A DNA stretch of 64,000 nucleotides from Stenotrophomonas maltophilia (GTDB lineage Bacteria; Pseudomonadota; Gammaproteobacteria; Xanthomonadales; Xanthomonadaceae). The DNA is taken from the NCBI RefSeq assembly GCF_002205165.1, contig NZ_NIVS01000011.1:1-64000 (forward strand), given 5' to 3'. Both the position numbers and the translations under genes were made by a program. Shown piece after piece: positions 57,668 to 64,000 of the stretch. The notes under the pieces are model-generated. The model was given only the letters and a program-made list of their open reading frames with translations. It was not told the origin of the DNA and did no database searches. The number at the start of each line of letters is the position of its first letter. The first letter of the stretch is position 1.

Positions 57668-57994
57668 ATGCACATCGAGACGTTTGGCAAGGACCACCTT
57701 GAGATCACCCCGGCTCTGAACGAGTACGTGGAGACCAAGCTGGAACGGCTGAGGAAGCATTTCGACCAGCACTGCGAAGTCCGCGTGCAACTGTCGATCC
57801 GCAAGCCGGAGCACCATGCCGATGCGAGTGTGAATGTTCCCGGGCAGACTCTGCACGCGGACGCCAGCGGCCCCACCATGTATGCGGCAATCGACATCCT
57901 GGCCGACAAGCTCGACCGCCTGGTCATCAAGCACAAAGAGAAAAAGCAGCAGCACGCTCCGCAACCCCTGCCGGTGGGCGACAATGAGGGCTGA
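57668..57994 (+). CDS. hpf: Ribosome hibernation promoting factor (short form)
   Basis: This 108-residue protein binds the 30S subunit and stabilises dimers in stationary phase. The core ALNEYVETKLERLRKHFD and HADASGPTMYAAIDILADKLDRL match HPF/YfiA. It is the short form without a dimerisation domain. Ribosome site AAAGGAG is 7 nt upstream. It lies between rpoN and ptsN, as in E. coli. Confidence 0.94.
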   Translation: MHIETFGKDHLEITPALNEYVETKLERLRKHFDQHCEVRVQLSIRKPEHHADASVNVPGQTLHADASGPTMYAAIDILADKLDRLVIKHKEKKQQHAPQPLPVGDNEG

Positions 57995-58015
57995 TGCCCT
58001 CGTTTCCACCCCGAC

Positions 58016-58468
58016 ATGCCTCTGACTGATCTTCTGGCGGCCGTCCGCACGCAAGTGCTGCCGGCCGCCGATCGCGACAGCGTGCTGAAGGCCGCAGCCC
58101 GTCTGCTGGCCTGCCGCGAAGCCAACGCCGAGCTGCTGTACCAGAACCTGTGCCAGCGCGAGACGCTCGGCAGCACCGCCATCGGCCACGGCATCGCCAT
58201 TCCGCACGGCCGCGCCCCATTGCTTGAACGCCCCCGCGGCGCCCTGCTGCGGCTGGAATCGCCGGTGGAATTCGGCGGCGACGAGCCTGTCGATCTGGTC
58301 TTTGCGATTGCCGTGCCCGCGCACTACACCCATCAACACCTGATGCTGCTCTCCGAGCTGGCCGAGCTGTTCTCCGAGCCGGCCATCCGCCAGGCGCTGC
58401 GCGAAGCGCGCGACGGCGATGCGCTGCGTCGGGTCATCGAATTCCCCCCGCCGGCGAGTGCCGCATGA
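58016..58468 (+). CDS. ptsN: Nitrogen-regulatory PTS protein EIIA-Ntr
   Basis: This 150-residue phosphoryl acceptor of the nitrogen PTS has the active histidine H64 in [13 protein letters not shown]. It should be phosphorylated by HPr; targets elsewhere include K+ transport regulation. No sugar permease is nearby. The stop overlaps hprK by four bases. Confidence 0.95.
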   Translation: MPLTDLLAAVRTQVLPAADRDSVLKAAARLLACREANAELLYQNLCQRETLGSTAIGHGIAIPHGRAPLLERPRGALLRLESPVEFGGDEPVDLVFAIAVPAHYTHQHLMLLSELAELFSEPAIRQALREARDGDALRRVIEFPPPASAA

Positions 58469-59415
58469 ATACCAGCATCACCGCGCGCGAACTGTTCGAA
58501 CAGCAGCGTGATCGCCTCAGCCTGCGCTGGGTCGCCGGCCAGCAGGGCGAGCGCCGTGAGCTGGAGGCCGGCAACAAGGTGTCCCGCCGCCCCTCGCTGG
58601 CCGGTTACCTCAACGCGATCTACCCCAACAAGGTGCAGATCCTGGGCACCGAGGAACTGTCCTGGCTGGATTCGCTGGACTCGCGCCAGCGCTGGGAAAC
58701 CATCGAGCGGATCATGCAGTCGCATCCGCTGGCGCTGGTGATCACCCGCAACCAGTCCTGCCCGGAAGACCTGCGCGCGGCCGCGGACGAATCCCAGACC
58801 CCGCTGTGGATCTCGCCCAAGCGCGGCCACGAACTGCTCAACCACCTGTCCTACCACCTGGCGCGAACATTGGCGCCGCGGGTAATCCTGCATGGCGTGT
58901 TCATGGAGATCTACTCCATCGGCGTACTGATCACCGGCGAAGCAGGCTCGGGCAAGAGCGAGCTGGCGCTGGAACTGCTCAGCCGCGGCCACCGCCTGGT
59001 CGCCGACGATGCCCCCGAGTTCACCCAGATCGCCCCGGACGTGCTCGACGGCACCTGCCCGGAGCTGCTGCAGGACCTGCTGGAAGTGCGCGGCCTGGGC
59101 GTGCTCAATGTGCGCGAGATGTTCGGTGACACGGCTGTAAAGAAGAACAAGTACCTTCGGCTGATCGTCCACCTGACCAAGCCGATGACCGAGCCCACCC
59201 CCTACGGCTATGAACGCCTGACCGGCGACTCGGGTACCCGCCACGTGCTGGACCTGGATGTGCCGCTGATCACCCTGCCGGTGATGCCCGGCCGCAACCT
59301 GGCCGTGCTGACCGAAGCCGCCACGCGCCTGCACATCCTGCGGACCAAGGGCATCGACCCGGCCGCGATGTTCATCGCCCGCCACAGCAACATGTTGGAA
59401 CGCCGCACGCCATGA
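58465..59415 (+). CDS. hprK: HPr kinase/phosphorylase
   Basis: This 316-residue enzyme phosphorylates and dephosphorylates HPr at serine 46. It has the HPrK signature [19 protein letters not shown], with H143, and P-loop GEAGSGKS at 158-165, then [16 protein letters not shown]. HPrK is widespread in Gram-positives; in proteobacteria it usually pairs with PTS-Ntr. It is coupled to ptsN and rapZ by four-base overlaps. Confidence 0.96.
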   Translation: MNTSITARELFEQQRDRLSLRWVAGQQGERRELEAGNKVSRRPSLAGYLNAIYPNKVQILGTEELSWLDSLDSRQRWETIERIMQSHPLALVITRNQSCPEDLRAAADESQTPLWISPKRGHELLNHLSYHLARTLAPRVILHGVFMEIYSIGVLITGEAGSGKSELALELLSRGHRLVADDAPEFTQIAPDVLDGTCPELLQDLLEVRGLGVLNVREMFGDTAVKKNKYLRLIVHLTKPMTEPTPYGYERLTGDSGTRHVLDLDVPLITLPVMPGRNLAVLTEAATRLHILRTKGIDPAAMFIARHSNMLERRTP

Positions 59416-60308
59416 CCACGCCCCCCCCCGCCTCCGCCCCGACTGCCGCCACCCTGATCATCGTCAGTGGCCTGTCCGGTTCCGGCAAGACGGTCGCGCT
59501 GAAGACCTTCGAAGACCTGGATTACTACTGCTCGGACAACCTGCCGATCAACCTGCTGCCGGATTTCGTGCGCAGCCTGCTCGGGGATCCGGGCCGTGAA
59601 GCACCGCGCCGGCTCGCAGTGGGCATCGACGTGCGTGCGCAGAGCGATCTGACCCAGCTCTCGCACTGGCGCGAAGACGCCAAGGCCGCCGGCCTGGATG
59701 CGCAGCTGCTGTTCTTCGATGCCACCGATGAAACCCTGCTCAAGCGCTACGCCGATACCCGTCGCCGCCATCCGCTGAGCCAGCTTGGCCTGTCGCTGCC
59801 CGAAGCGATCGCCCGCGAACGCGAACTCACCGCGCCGCTGCGCGCCGCCGCCGATGCGGTGATCGACACCAGCCACCTCAACGTGCACCAGCTGCGCCGC
59901 AAGGTGGTGACCGAATTCGCACTGGCCCACGGCAACAAACTCTCGCTGCTGTTCGAATCGTTCGCCTACAAGCGCGGCGTGCCCGCCGAAGCGGATTTCG
60001 TGTTCGACGTGCGTGTGCTGCCCAACCCGCATTGGGACCCGGAACTGCGCCCGCTGTCCGGTCGCGATGCCGGCGTGCGCGAGCATCTGGATGCGCAGCC
60101 GGATGTGCAGCGCTATGCCGGCCAGCTGGTCGATTTCCTCGACACCTGGCTGCCGCGGCTGGGCAATGACACCCGCAGCTATGTGACCGTCGCCTTCGGC
60201 TGCACCGGCGGCAAGCACCGCTCGGTATACATGGCCGAGCGCATGGCCCGCCATGCCCGTGACCAGGGCTGGCCGGAAGTGGCTACGTTCCATCGCGAAC
60301 TGGACTGA
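59412..60308 (+). CDS. rapZ: RNase adapter protein RapZ
   Basis: This 298-residue nucleotide-binding protein has the Walker A GLSGSGKT at 20-27 and the C-terminal conserved block [21 protein letters not shown]. In E. coli it directs RNase E to sRNA GlmZ to control GlcN-6-P synthesis for the envelope. The start overlaps hprK (ATGA). A 198-bp gap follows, with no other gene seen. Confidence 0.95.
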   Translation: MTTPPPASAPTAATLIIVSGLSGSGKTVALKTFEDLDYYCSDNLPINLLPDFVRSLLGDPGREAPRRLAVGIDVRAQSDLTQLSHWREDAKAAGLDAQLLFFDATDETLLKRYADTRRRHPLSQLGLSLPEAIARERELTAPLRAAADAVIDTSHLNVHQLRRKVVTEFALAHGNKLSLLFESFAYKRGVPAEADFVFDVRVLPNPHWDPELRPLSGRDAGVREHLDAQPDVQRYAGQLVDFLDTWLPRLGNDTRSYVTVAFGCTGGKHRSVYMAERMARHARDQGWPEVATFHRELD

Positions 60309-60506
60309 AAACGGCACCGCCGGCGGCGCCCGGCCCCCCACCGCGATCGGGCGCGGCGACGCGCCTGTCCTGCCCCTTCAGCGGTGTCTCGCCATCGCCT
60401 TGTCCTGCACCGACCCGGGACAGGTCATCGACACGCTGAACCGCGGAACACAGCAGTCTTTCACGCGTGCTATCGCCAATTCATGTTGACCTGTTAACGT
60501 TCGGGA

Positions 60507-60899
60507 ATGACCTGTGGCATTCTCCTCGTAACTCATCCCGGTGTCGGCACGGCCCTGCTGGACGTGGCGACCCGTCTGCTGCGGCACCTGCCGCTGAAGA
60601 CCGAAGCTTTCGAAGTACCGTTCGACGCAGATATGGACGTCCTGCTCCCGCTCGCCTCGGCCGCCTTGCGCCGGGTGGACAGTGGCCAGGGCGTGCTGAT
60701 CCTGACCGACCTGTACGGCGCCAGCCCCAGCAATCTGGCCGGGCAACTGGCTCGTCTGGGCACCCCGGCTCGCCGGGTTTCGGCGCTGAGCCTGCCGATG
60801 TTGATGCGGGTGATGAATTATCCGGAACAGGGACTGGATCAACTGCCTGCCACAGCCGCGGCAGGCACTCGCAATGGAGCGATTGTCGACGATGCTTGA
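60507..60899 (+). CDS. PTS EIIA protein, mannose/fructose family
   Basis: This 130-residue single-domain EIIA has the active histidine H10 in LVTHPGVG. EIIB, EIIC and EIID components are absent, so it is probably regulatory in the nitrogen PTS, not for sugar import. It overlaps the HPr gene by 8 bp; the HPr start codon lies inside its end. Confidence 0.93.
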   Translation: MTCGILLVTHPGVGTALLDVATRLLRHLPLKTEAFEVPFDADMDVLLPLASAALRRVDSGQGVLILTDLYGASPSNLAGQLARLGTPARRVSALSLPMLMRVMNYPEQGLDQLPATAAAGTRNGAIVDDA

Positions 60900-61161
60900 A
60901 CGTGAACTCACAGTTTCCAACCGCCTGGGCCTGCATGCCCGCGCCACTGCCAAGCTGGTGCAGGAGCTGGCGCCGTTCCGCTGCAACGTGACCATGGCCG
61001 CCAAAGGCCGCGAGATCAATGCCAAGAGCATCATGGGCGTCATGCTGCTGGCCGCCGGCCAGGGCACCCCGGTGACCGTGCGCATCGAGGGCGAAGACGA
61101 AGCCGCCGCGATGGACGCGGTGGTGGCCCTGTTCGAACGGCGTTTCGACGAGGACAACTGA
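60892..61161 (+). CDS. ptsH: Phosphocarrier protein HPr
   Basis: This 89-residue carrier has H15 in LGLHARAT and S46 in NAKSIMGVM, exactly the canonical numbers if ATG 60892 is used; ATG 60874 would shift them by six. H15 is phosphorylated by enzyme I and S46 by HprK. The gene overlaps EIIA and is followed 2 bp later by the enzyme I gene. Confidence 0.95.
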   Translation: MLERELTVSNRLGLHARATAKLVQELAPFRCNVTMAAKGREINAKSIMGVMLLAAGQGTPVTVRIEGEDEAAAMDAVVALFERRFDEDN

Positions 61162-61163
61162 GG

Positions 61164-62942
61164 ATGGGGGGGCAACCGCGACCGGGATCCTCCGCACCGG
61201 CCCGGACCGCGTCCGGGGCGATGCTGTTGTCCGGCCACGGTGCCTCGCGCGGCAACGCCCTGGGCCGCGCCCGGGTGCGCCTGCCGCATGCCCTGGAAGT
61301 GGCCGAACAGCGCATCCCCCCGGCCAAGATCGAGGCCGAGCTGGAGCGCCTGCACGTGGCCGTGGAAGCGGCCCGCGGCGAAATGCACGACCTGCGCCAG
61401 CGCCTGCATGGCGCGCTCAACCAGGAGGTCGGCGAGTTCCTCGACCTGCATGCCCTGCTGCTCGATGACCCCGAGCTGCTGTTCGGGCTGGACGAGCTGA
61501 TCCGCAGTGGCCCGTACAGCGCCGGCTACGCCTTGCGTGTGCAGCGCGACCGCCTGGCCAAGGTCTTCGACGGCATGGACGATGCCTACCTGAAGAGCCG
61601 CATGGACGACCTGGACCATGTGATCGGGCGCATCCATGCCTTCCTGCAGAAGCGCCCGCCGGACGTCAAAGGCATGGCCGGCGAAATTCTGATCTGCGAC
61701 AACATCGCCCCTTCCGAGCTGGCCCAGCTGCAGGCCCACGGCGTGGTCGGTATCGTCACCGCCGGTGGCAGCGCGCTCTCGCACAGCGCGATCCTGGCGC
61801 GCAGCCTGCACCTGCCGTTGATCGTCAACGTGCCGAACGTGCTGCAGAAGGTCGCCGACGGCGACGTGCTGATCATGGACGGCAGCGACGGCACGGTCAC
61901 GATCAACCCGCAGGCACCGGACCTGCGCGATTACCGCGTGCGGCTGCGCGAGCACGCGCGCGAACAGCGCGAACTCGGCCGCCTGCGCACCAAACCCAGC
62001 CGCACCCGCGACAACGTCGATATCGCCCTGCTCGCCAATGCCGAGTCCAGCGAAGACGTCACCCAGGCGCATGCACTGGGCGCTCATGGGCTGGGCCTGT
62101 ACCGCACCGAATTCCTGTTCCTGCAGCGCAACGAGCTGCCGGACGAGCAGGAGCAGTTCGAGACCTACCGCAATGCCGCGCTCGGCATGAGCGGGCGGCC
62201 CGTCACCATCCGCACCCTGGACCTGGGCGCGGACAAGGCCGACCGCACCGGGCTGACCCTGAGCAACGAAGAAAACCCGGCCCTGGGCCTGCGCGGTGTG
62301 CGCCTGTCGCTGGCGCGGCCGAAAGTGGCCGACACCCAGCTGCGCGCGATCCTGCGCGCCTCGGCCTACGGCAAGCTGCGCATCCTGATTCCGATGGTCA
62401 GCACCCGCGAGGAGATCCTCGCCGTCCGCCGGCGCCTGGCCAAGCAGGCCGAGCTGCTGCGCGCCGAAGGCCACGAGGTGGCCGAACACATCCCGTTCGG
62501 CGCGATGATCGAAGTCCCGGCGGCGGCGATCGCGCTGGAGAGCTTCATCGATCTGGTCGACTTCCTCTCGATCGGCACCAACGATCTGGTCCAGTACCTG
62601 CTCGCCGCCGACCGCAACAACGAGGCAGTTGGCGAGCTGTATTCGCCGCTGCACCCGGCGGTGGTGCGTCTACTAGCGCATATCCTGCGCACCGGGCAGG
62701 CCTACAACATCCCGGTGGCAGTGTGCGGCGAGATCGCCGGCGATCCGCTGATGACGCGTCTGCTACTGGCGCTGGGGCTGACGGAGTTCAGCCTGCACCC
62801 GGGCACGCTGCTGGAAGTACGCCGCGCGGTGCGCGACAGTGACCTGTCCGTACTGCAGGCGATGGCCCCCAAGCTGCTGCAGGCGCGCGACCGCCGCGGC
62901 ATTGAACGCTGGATCGAGAAGGCGAGCCTGGCGACCGCGTGA
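61164..62942 (+). CDS. ptsI: Phosphoenolpyruvate-protein phosphotransferase (enzyme I)
   Basis: This protein (592 residues from ATG 61164) transfers phosphate from PEP to HPr. The active histidine is in TAGGSALSHSAILARS, the PEP-binding block is GLYRTEFLFLQRNELPDEQEQF, and the C-terminal cysteine region is IPVAVCGEIAGDP. It lacks a GAF domain, so it is plain enzyme I, not PtsP. ATG 61221 (MLLSGHGASRGNALGRA) gives a more typical N terminus and has GGGG 5 nt upstream; either is possible. Confidence 0.94.
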   Translation: MGGQPRPGSSAPARTASGAMLLSGHGASRGNALGRARVRLPHALEVAEQRIPPAKIEAELERLHVAVEAARGEMHDLRQRLHGALNQEVGEFLDLHALLLDDPELLFGLDELIRSGPYSAGYALRVQRDRLAKVFDGMDDAYLKSRMDDLDHVIGRIHAFLQKRPPDVKGMAGEILICDNIAPSELAQLQAHGVVGIVTAGGSALSHSAILARSLHLPLIVNVPNVLQKVADGDVLIMDGSDGTVTINPQAPDLRDYRVRLREHAREQRELGRLRTKPSRTRDNVDIALLANAESSEDVTQAHALGAHGLGLYRTEFLFLQRNELPDEQEQFETYRNAALGMSGRPVTIRTLDLGADKADRTGLTLSNEENPALGLRGVRLSLARPKVADTQLRAILRASAYGKLRILIPMVSTREEILAVRRRLAKQAELLRAEGHEVAEHIPFGAMIEVPAAAIALESFIDLVDFLSIGTNDLVQYLLAADRNNEAVGELYSPLHPAVVRLLAHILRTGQAYNIPVAVCGEIAGDPLMTRLLLALGLTEFSLHPGTLLEVRRAVRDSDLSVLQAMAPKLLQARDRRGIERWIEKASLATA

Positions 62943-62993
62943 CCGCTGGCATCGCCTGCGGTGATGGCCTACCGGATTGACATGTAAGCGCGC

Positions 62994-62999
62994 GATAAT
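62994..62999 (+). promoter_or_regulatory. Predicted -10 box of mgtE
   Basis: GATAAT lies 79 bp before the mgtE ATG at 63073. A perfect TTGACA at 62977-62982 is only 11 bp away, too close for standard spacing, so the -35 is unclear. Confidence 0.35.
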
Positions 63000-63020
63000 G
63001 ACGCGGTGACCACCGCCCAT

Positions 63021-63059
63021 GCCGCATCCTCTACCGGATAGCGGCCTTTTTCTTTTTCC
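63021..63059 (+). terminator. Terminator-like hairpin in the mgtE leader
   Basis: GCCGC-ATCC (63021-63029) pairs with GGAT-A-GCGGC (63036-63045, one bulge) and is followed by a T-rich CTTTTTCTTTTT. It lies in the leader between the -10-like box and the mgtE start, a transcription attenuator candidate. Confidence 0.6.
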
Positions 63060-63072
63060 GCAGGAGCTGCGC

Positions 63073-64000
63073 ATGGCCGAAGCCGTACGCCACGACAAGA
63101 CGGCGCGCCAGCTGCGGCTGTTGTCCGATGCACTGGACAGCGGGCGGTTGGGTCCGGTCCGTCGGTTGGTCAATACCCTGGCGCCGGCGGAAATCGGCAA
63201 CCTGCTCGAATCGCTGCCCCCGGGCAAGCGCGAGATTGTCTGGGGCCTGGTCGATCCGGAAGACGACGGCGAGGTGCTGGTCCACGTCGGCGAGGAAGTG
63301 CGCGAAAGCCTGCTGGCCGACATGGACCCGGACGAGATCATCGCCGCGGTCGAAGACCTGGACATCGATGACCTTGCCGACCTGGTCGAGGATCTGCCGG
63401 ACACGGTCATCGATGAAGTGCTCAAGTCGATGGACCGCGAGAACCGCGAGCGGCTCGAGCAGGTGCTGTCGTACCCCGAGGACAGCGCCGGCCGCCTGAT
63501 GAACCCGGACGTGGTGACCGTGCGCGCCGACGTCAACGTGGATGTGGTGCTGCGTTACCTGCGCCTGCGTGGCGAACTGCCCGACCACACCGATCACCTG
63601 TTCGTGGTCAGCCGCCGCCATCAGTACCTCGGCCGCCTCTCGCTGGCCGCACTGGTGACGCATGAGGACAACACCCCGATCAACCGCCTGATCGACGACG
63701 AGCAGCCGGCGATCGATGTCGGCGAGAGCGCCGATGAAGTCGCGCGCCAGTTCTCCGATCATGACTGGGTCTCCGCCCCGGTGGTGGACGACAACAACAT
63801 CCTGCTCGGCCGCATCACCATCGATGACGTGGTCGACATCATCCGGTCGCAGGCCGAGCACCAGGCGCTGGGCGCCGCCGGTCTGGACGAAGAAGAAGAT
63901 CTGTTCTCGCCGATCAAGCGCGCCGTGCGCGGCCGCGTGGTGTGGCTGGGCATCAACCTGTGCACCGCGTTCCTGGCGGCCAGCGTGATCGGCCAGTTCG
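63073..64000 (+). CDS. mgtE: Magnesium transporter MgtE (partial, cut by window end)
   Basis: The first 309 residues of an MgtE-type Mg2+ channel are present. They cover the acidic N-terminal superhelical domain (LLESLPPGKREIVWGLVDPED, DIDDLADLVEDLPD) and the CBS pair (EDSAGRLMNPDVVTVRADVNV, VVDDNNILLGRITIDDVVDII), which sense cytoplasmic Mg2+. The first membrane helix begins at the very end (VWLGINLCTAFLAASVIGQF). AGGAG 6 nt upstream supports ATG 63073; ATG 63019 is also in frame. It ends the PTS cluster, an arrangement seen in Xanthomonas. Confidence 0.95.
   Translation, partial: MAEAVRHDKTARQLRLLSDALDSGRLGPVRRLVNTLAPAEIGNLLESLPPGKREIVWGLVDPEDDGEVLVHVGEEVRESLLADMDPDEIIAAVEDLDIDDLADLVEDLPDTVIDEVLKSMDRENRERLEQVLSYPEDSAGRLMNPDVVTVRADVNVDVVLRYLRLRGELPDHTDHLFVVSRRHQYLGRLSLAALVTHEDNTPINRLIDDEQPAIDVGESADEVARQFSDHDWVSAPVVDDNNILLGRITIDDVVDIIRSQAEHQALGAAGLDEEEDLFSPIKRAVRGRVVWLGINLCTAFLAASVIGQF

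Noticed and set aside
60378-62654. Open frame of 758 codons on the minus strand
   Set aside because: Antisense to HPr and enzyme I genes, whose motifs are unambiguous.
62947-62962. Sigma-54 promoter before mgtE
   Set aside because: The GG and GC pairs are 8 bp apart instead of 10, so the -24/-12 pattern fails despite nearby rpoN.
62977-62999. TTGACA and GATAAT as an mgtE promoter
   Set aside because: The spacing is 11 bp, too short for sigma70. The -10 box is kept at low confidence, the pair is not called.

Overview
The window looks like chromosomal DNA of a high-GC gammaproteobacterium of the Xanthomonadaceae, most likely Stenotrophomonas. The evidence is the fused aspartokinase/diaminopimelate decarboxylase, the MurD2-MurL pair, the hprK-containing PTS cluster after rpoN, and several GTAG-type REP elements (SMAG) typical of Stenotrophomonas. 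I found no rRNA, tRNA, CRISPR array, insertion sequence, integrase or prophage gene. The first 114 bases are almost pure C and look like a low-quality contig end.

Layout. 0.2-13.7 kb: alpha-glucosidase, ispB, a dienelactone hydrolase, an orphan SMI1/KNR4 protein, murD2-murL, the lysC-lysA fusion, a PhzF protein, an exported amidohydrolase and osmC. 14-17.5 kb: a Lys/Ala-tailed HU-like protein, several small exported or unknown proteins, a DJ-1/PfpI protein and a SET-domain methyltransferase. 17.7-23.4 kb: the suf Fe-S operon (Rrf2 regulator, sufB, an LprI-like gene, sufC, sufD, sufS), then a GNAT and a Rieske ferredoxin. 24.4-36.7 kb: an iron locus of three adjacent units, each with a Fur-box-like site over a predicted promoter. 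These are a PiuA-type siderophore receptor with PiuC and a SEL1 protein; a FepA/CirA-type receptor; and PepSY/DUF2271/DUF4198/ApbE/diflavin reductase. 36.7-43.8 kb: HutD, two L,D-transpeptidases, ComEA, an M20 peptidase, a YeaQ-type protein and the amgK-murU recycling pair. 43.8-50.7 kb: hda-perM-DUF2066 diverging from purM-(membrane protein)-purN, then two DUF3108 proteins. 50.7-64 kb: murA with a small EF-hand protein, ibaG, kdsD-kdsC-lptC-lptA-lptB, rpoN-hpf-ptsN-hprK-rapZ-EIIA-HPr-EI, and the start of mgtE, cut by the window end.

How the parts connect. Envelope building is the main theme: peptidoglycan precursors (murA, murD2, murL), recycling (amgK, murU), L,D-crosslinking, Kdo supply and LPS export. 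Nitrogen/phosphotransfer regulation (rpoN, PTS-Ntr, HPr kinase, RapZ) follows directly. The most interesting region is the iron locus. Its last operon looks like an extracytosolic flavin-dependent reductase system: the DUF2271 protein carries a DGVTGPT motif resembling an ApbE flavinylation site, next to apbE and a membrane-anchored NADPH diflavin reductase. I infer that it delivers electrons to ferric siderophores in the periplasm.
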